A DNA stretch of 8,222 bases from positions 1 to 8,222 of the forward strand of contig JAHDHT010000165.1 in the NCBI GenBank assembly GCA_020631175.1, in the 5' to 3' direction. The first letter of the stretch is position 1. Every line of letters begins with the position of its first letter. The notes under the pieces were generated by a model. That model saw nothing but the letters and a program-made list of their open reading frames with translations. It searched no databases and was not told the origin of the DNA. The position numbers and the translations under genes were made by a program. Below are positions 7,500 to 8,222 of the stretch, in pieces. This DNA comes from Chitinophagales bacterium (GTDB lineage Bacteria; Bacteroidota; Bacteroidia; Chitinophagales; JAHDHT01).

Positions 7500-7554
7500 A
7501 TCAGTTTTCAGTTATTAGTTACTAGCAACTGAAAACTAAAAACTAGTAATCAAC
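7500..7554. repeat. Hairpin made of two facing arrays of 7-base repeats
   Basis: AGTTTTCAGTT at 7503-7513 and AACTGAAAACT at 7527-7537 are perfect 11-base inverted arms around a 13-base loop. Each arm belongs to a degenerate 7-base array. On the + strand the units are AACTGAA, AACTAAA, AACTAGT and AATCAAC (7527-7554). On the - strand they are AACTAAT, AACTGAA and AACTGAT (7520 down to 7500). The element lies in the non-coding stretch 7207-7617, between the GC-richer block and the lipoprotein terminator. It is low in GC and has no T-run, so it is not a typical terminator. Confidence 0.6.
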
Positions 7555-7562
7555 TTAAATAG

Positions 7563-7594
7563 AAAAAGGGAAGCCTCCTGGAGACTCCCCTTTT
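7563..7594 (-). terminator. Intrinsic terminator of the lipoprotein gene
   Basis: Read on the - strand, the structure has a GGGA/TCCC stem with an inner CTC/GAG stem and a CTG-sized loop, followed by five T residues. The outer A/T flanks (AAAA at 7563-7566, TTTT at 7591-7594) also pair, so it may work in both directions. It starts 23 bases after the stop codon of the lipoprotein gene. It also shields the desaturase, which is read in the same direction, from read-through. Confidence 0.8.
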
Positions 7595-7617
7595 ATCAAT
7601 GGCTACGCGGTATCTTT

Positions 7618-8151
7618 CTATTTAACTGTTCGGCCTCTGGCAACTTTCGAGTTCACATCAGTCTTTCTGATCTTGCGCATGTCAACCATGAGGTACACAT
7701 TTGCGCTTTGTTGTGATGTTTTGTAATCTATGCCATTATATGTTACCGTGCCTACTTTTCCTTCCCAATCGGAAGCCAGCAAATAATATCTTCTTTTTCT
7801 TTCCGGATTCGGACCAAAGGTTAAAAACTGTTCGGATCCTTTGTCCAGGGCGATGCCGTATCTCTGATCTTCTTCCTGCCAGATCGCAACACCCGGTGTA
7901 CCTTTTCTAATTACAACTTCTTCAATTTCACGTCCGTTCTCAAATTTGATCTTACCTTCAGCAATTCTGGTATCGCTCTCTGAAACCTCCCGATATAAAA
8001 CAATATCATCAGAAGTATAAAATTGAATGCGTTCGATTTGTGATTCACTCCAACCATTGCTTTCCGGCAAATTAGCTGAGTATGGAACTAAGTTTTTGGA
8101 GCAAGAACTCAACATTAAAACTGCAAAACCAAGAAGTAGTAAATTTCTCAT
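7618..8151 (-). CDS. Hypothetical lipoprotein (177 aa)
   Basis: The product begins with an arginine, a hydrophobic stretch and a lipobox, LSSC, with the lipidated cysteine at residue 17. It should therefore be a membrane-anchored lipoprotein on the periplasmic side or in the outer membrane. The residues after the cysteine (SKNL) lack the acidic cluster described as a surface-export signal in some Bacteroidota, so surface display is not predicted. The remainder is a beta-rich domain with the recognisable stretches IQFYTSDDIVLYRE, GREIEEVVIRKGTPGV, FGPNPE and GTVTYNGIDY, ending in a basic tail. It resembles small lipoproteins of unknown function that I associate with this phylum, and I know of no assigned role. 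The ATG at 8151 is preferred. A GTG directly before it (8154) would only add one residue. A clear terminator follows the gene. Confidence 0.85.
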   Translation of the reverse strand: MRNLLLLGFAVLMLSSCSKNLVPYSANLPESNGWSESQIERIQFYTSDDIVLYREVSESDTRIAEGKIKFENGREIEEVVIRKGTPGVAIWQEEDQRYGIALDKGSEQFLTFGPNPERKRRYYLLASDWEGKVGTVTYNGIDYKTSQQSANVYLMVDMRKIRKTDVNSKVARGRTVK

Positions 8152-8156
8152 CACAA

Positions 8157-8222
8157 ATGTCGTTTGTTTGCATCTATGACGATGGTGAATCGGAAGCGTT
8201 TAATGATTTTGAAAAAAAAATT
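8157..8222 (+). CDS. Possible start of a divergent gene, cut by the window edge
   Basis: From an ATG at 8157 the + strand is open for 22 codons to the end of the window. The peptide begins MSFVCIYDDGESEAF, with a hydrophobic strand followed by an acidic turn that looks protein-like. However, 22 open codons are not significant by chance. The start would lie only five bases from the start codon of the divergent lipoprotein gene, so the promoters of both genes would have to lie within each other's coding sequence. The stretch may equally be the promoter region of the lipoprotein gene. No family can be assigned. Confidence 0.25.
   Translation, partial: MSFVCIYDDGESEAFNDFEKKI

Noticed and set aside
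7262..7532. Short + strand ORFs across the region upstream of the desaturase
   Set aside because: They run through the direct and inverted repeats, overlap each other in different frames, and show no domain or signal; they are by-products of the repeat block.
7701..7910. Short + strand ORF inside the lipoprotein gene
   Set aside because: It is antisense to a well-supported lipoprotein and has unusual composition; it is a shadow frame. The same applies to the short - strand frames at 98-310, 1977-2168 and 3391-3573 and the + strand frames at 6136-6485.

Overview
The window looks like chromosomal DNA of an AT-rich member of the Bacteroidota. The evidence is a type IX secretion (T9SS) C-terminal sorting tail on a PKD-repeat protein, start regions with little or no Shine-Dalgarno signal, a DUF885 peptidase with a signal peptide, a stand-alone membrane fatty acid desaturase and a small lipoprotein of a type common in this phylum. 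I cannot name the genus. No RNA gene, CRISPR array, transposase or phage gene is visible.

Left part, 1-645: the 3' end of a secreted multi-PKD protein whose start lies outside the window. Its two visible PKD units are almost identical at the DNA level.

Central part, 923-6068, all on the + strand: a TPR-like protein (923-1963), a secreted DUF885 zincin-type peptidase (2014-3858), then two more TPR-like proteins (4004-5014 and 5055-6068). The three helical-repeat proteins are 346, 336 and 337 residues long. They share a Pro near residue 22, a central TPR block and a Trp-Ile motif near residue 315, so they look like paralogues of one family that I cannot tie to a known function. They have no signal peptide and no recognisable effector domain. 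The peptidase sits between the copies. This invites, but does not prove, a peptide-sensing or peptide-processing link.

Right part, - strand: a fatty acid desaturase (6061-7206) converges on the last TPR gene, and both stop codons lie in one palindromic octamer. Upstream of the desaturase is a 411-base non-coding stretch (7207-7617). It holds a GC-richer, inverted-repeat-rich block, a hairpin built from facing 7-base repeats, and a good intrinsic terminator for the next gene. That gene is a lipoprotein of unknown function (7618-8151). A possible divergent gene start (8157 onward) is cut by the window edge.

The most interesting items are the TPR family interleaved with the peptidase and the two repeat structures at 7321-7554.
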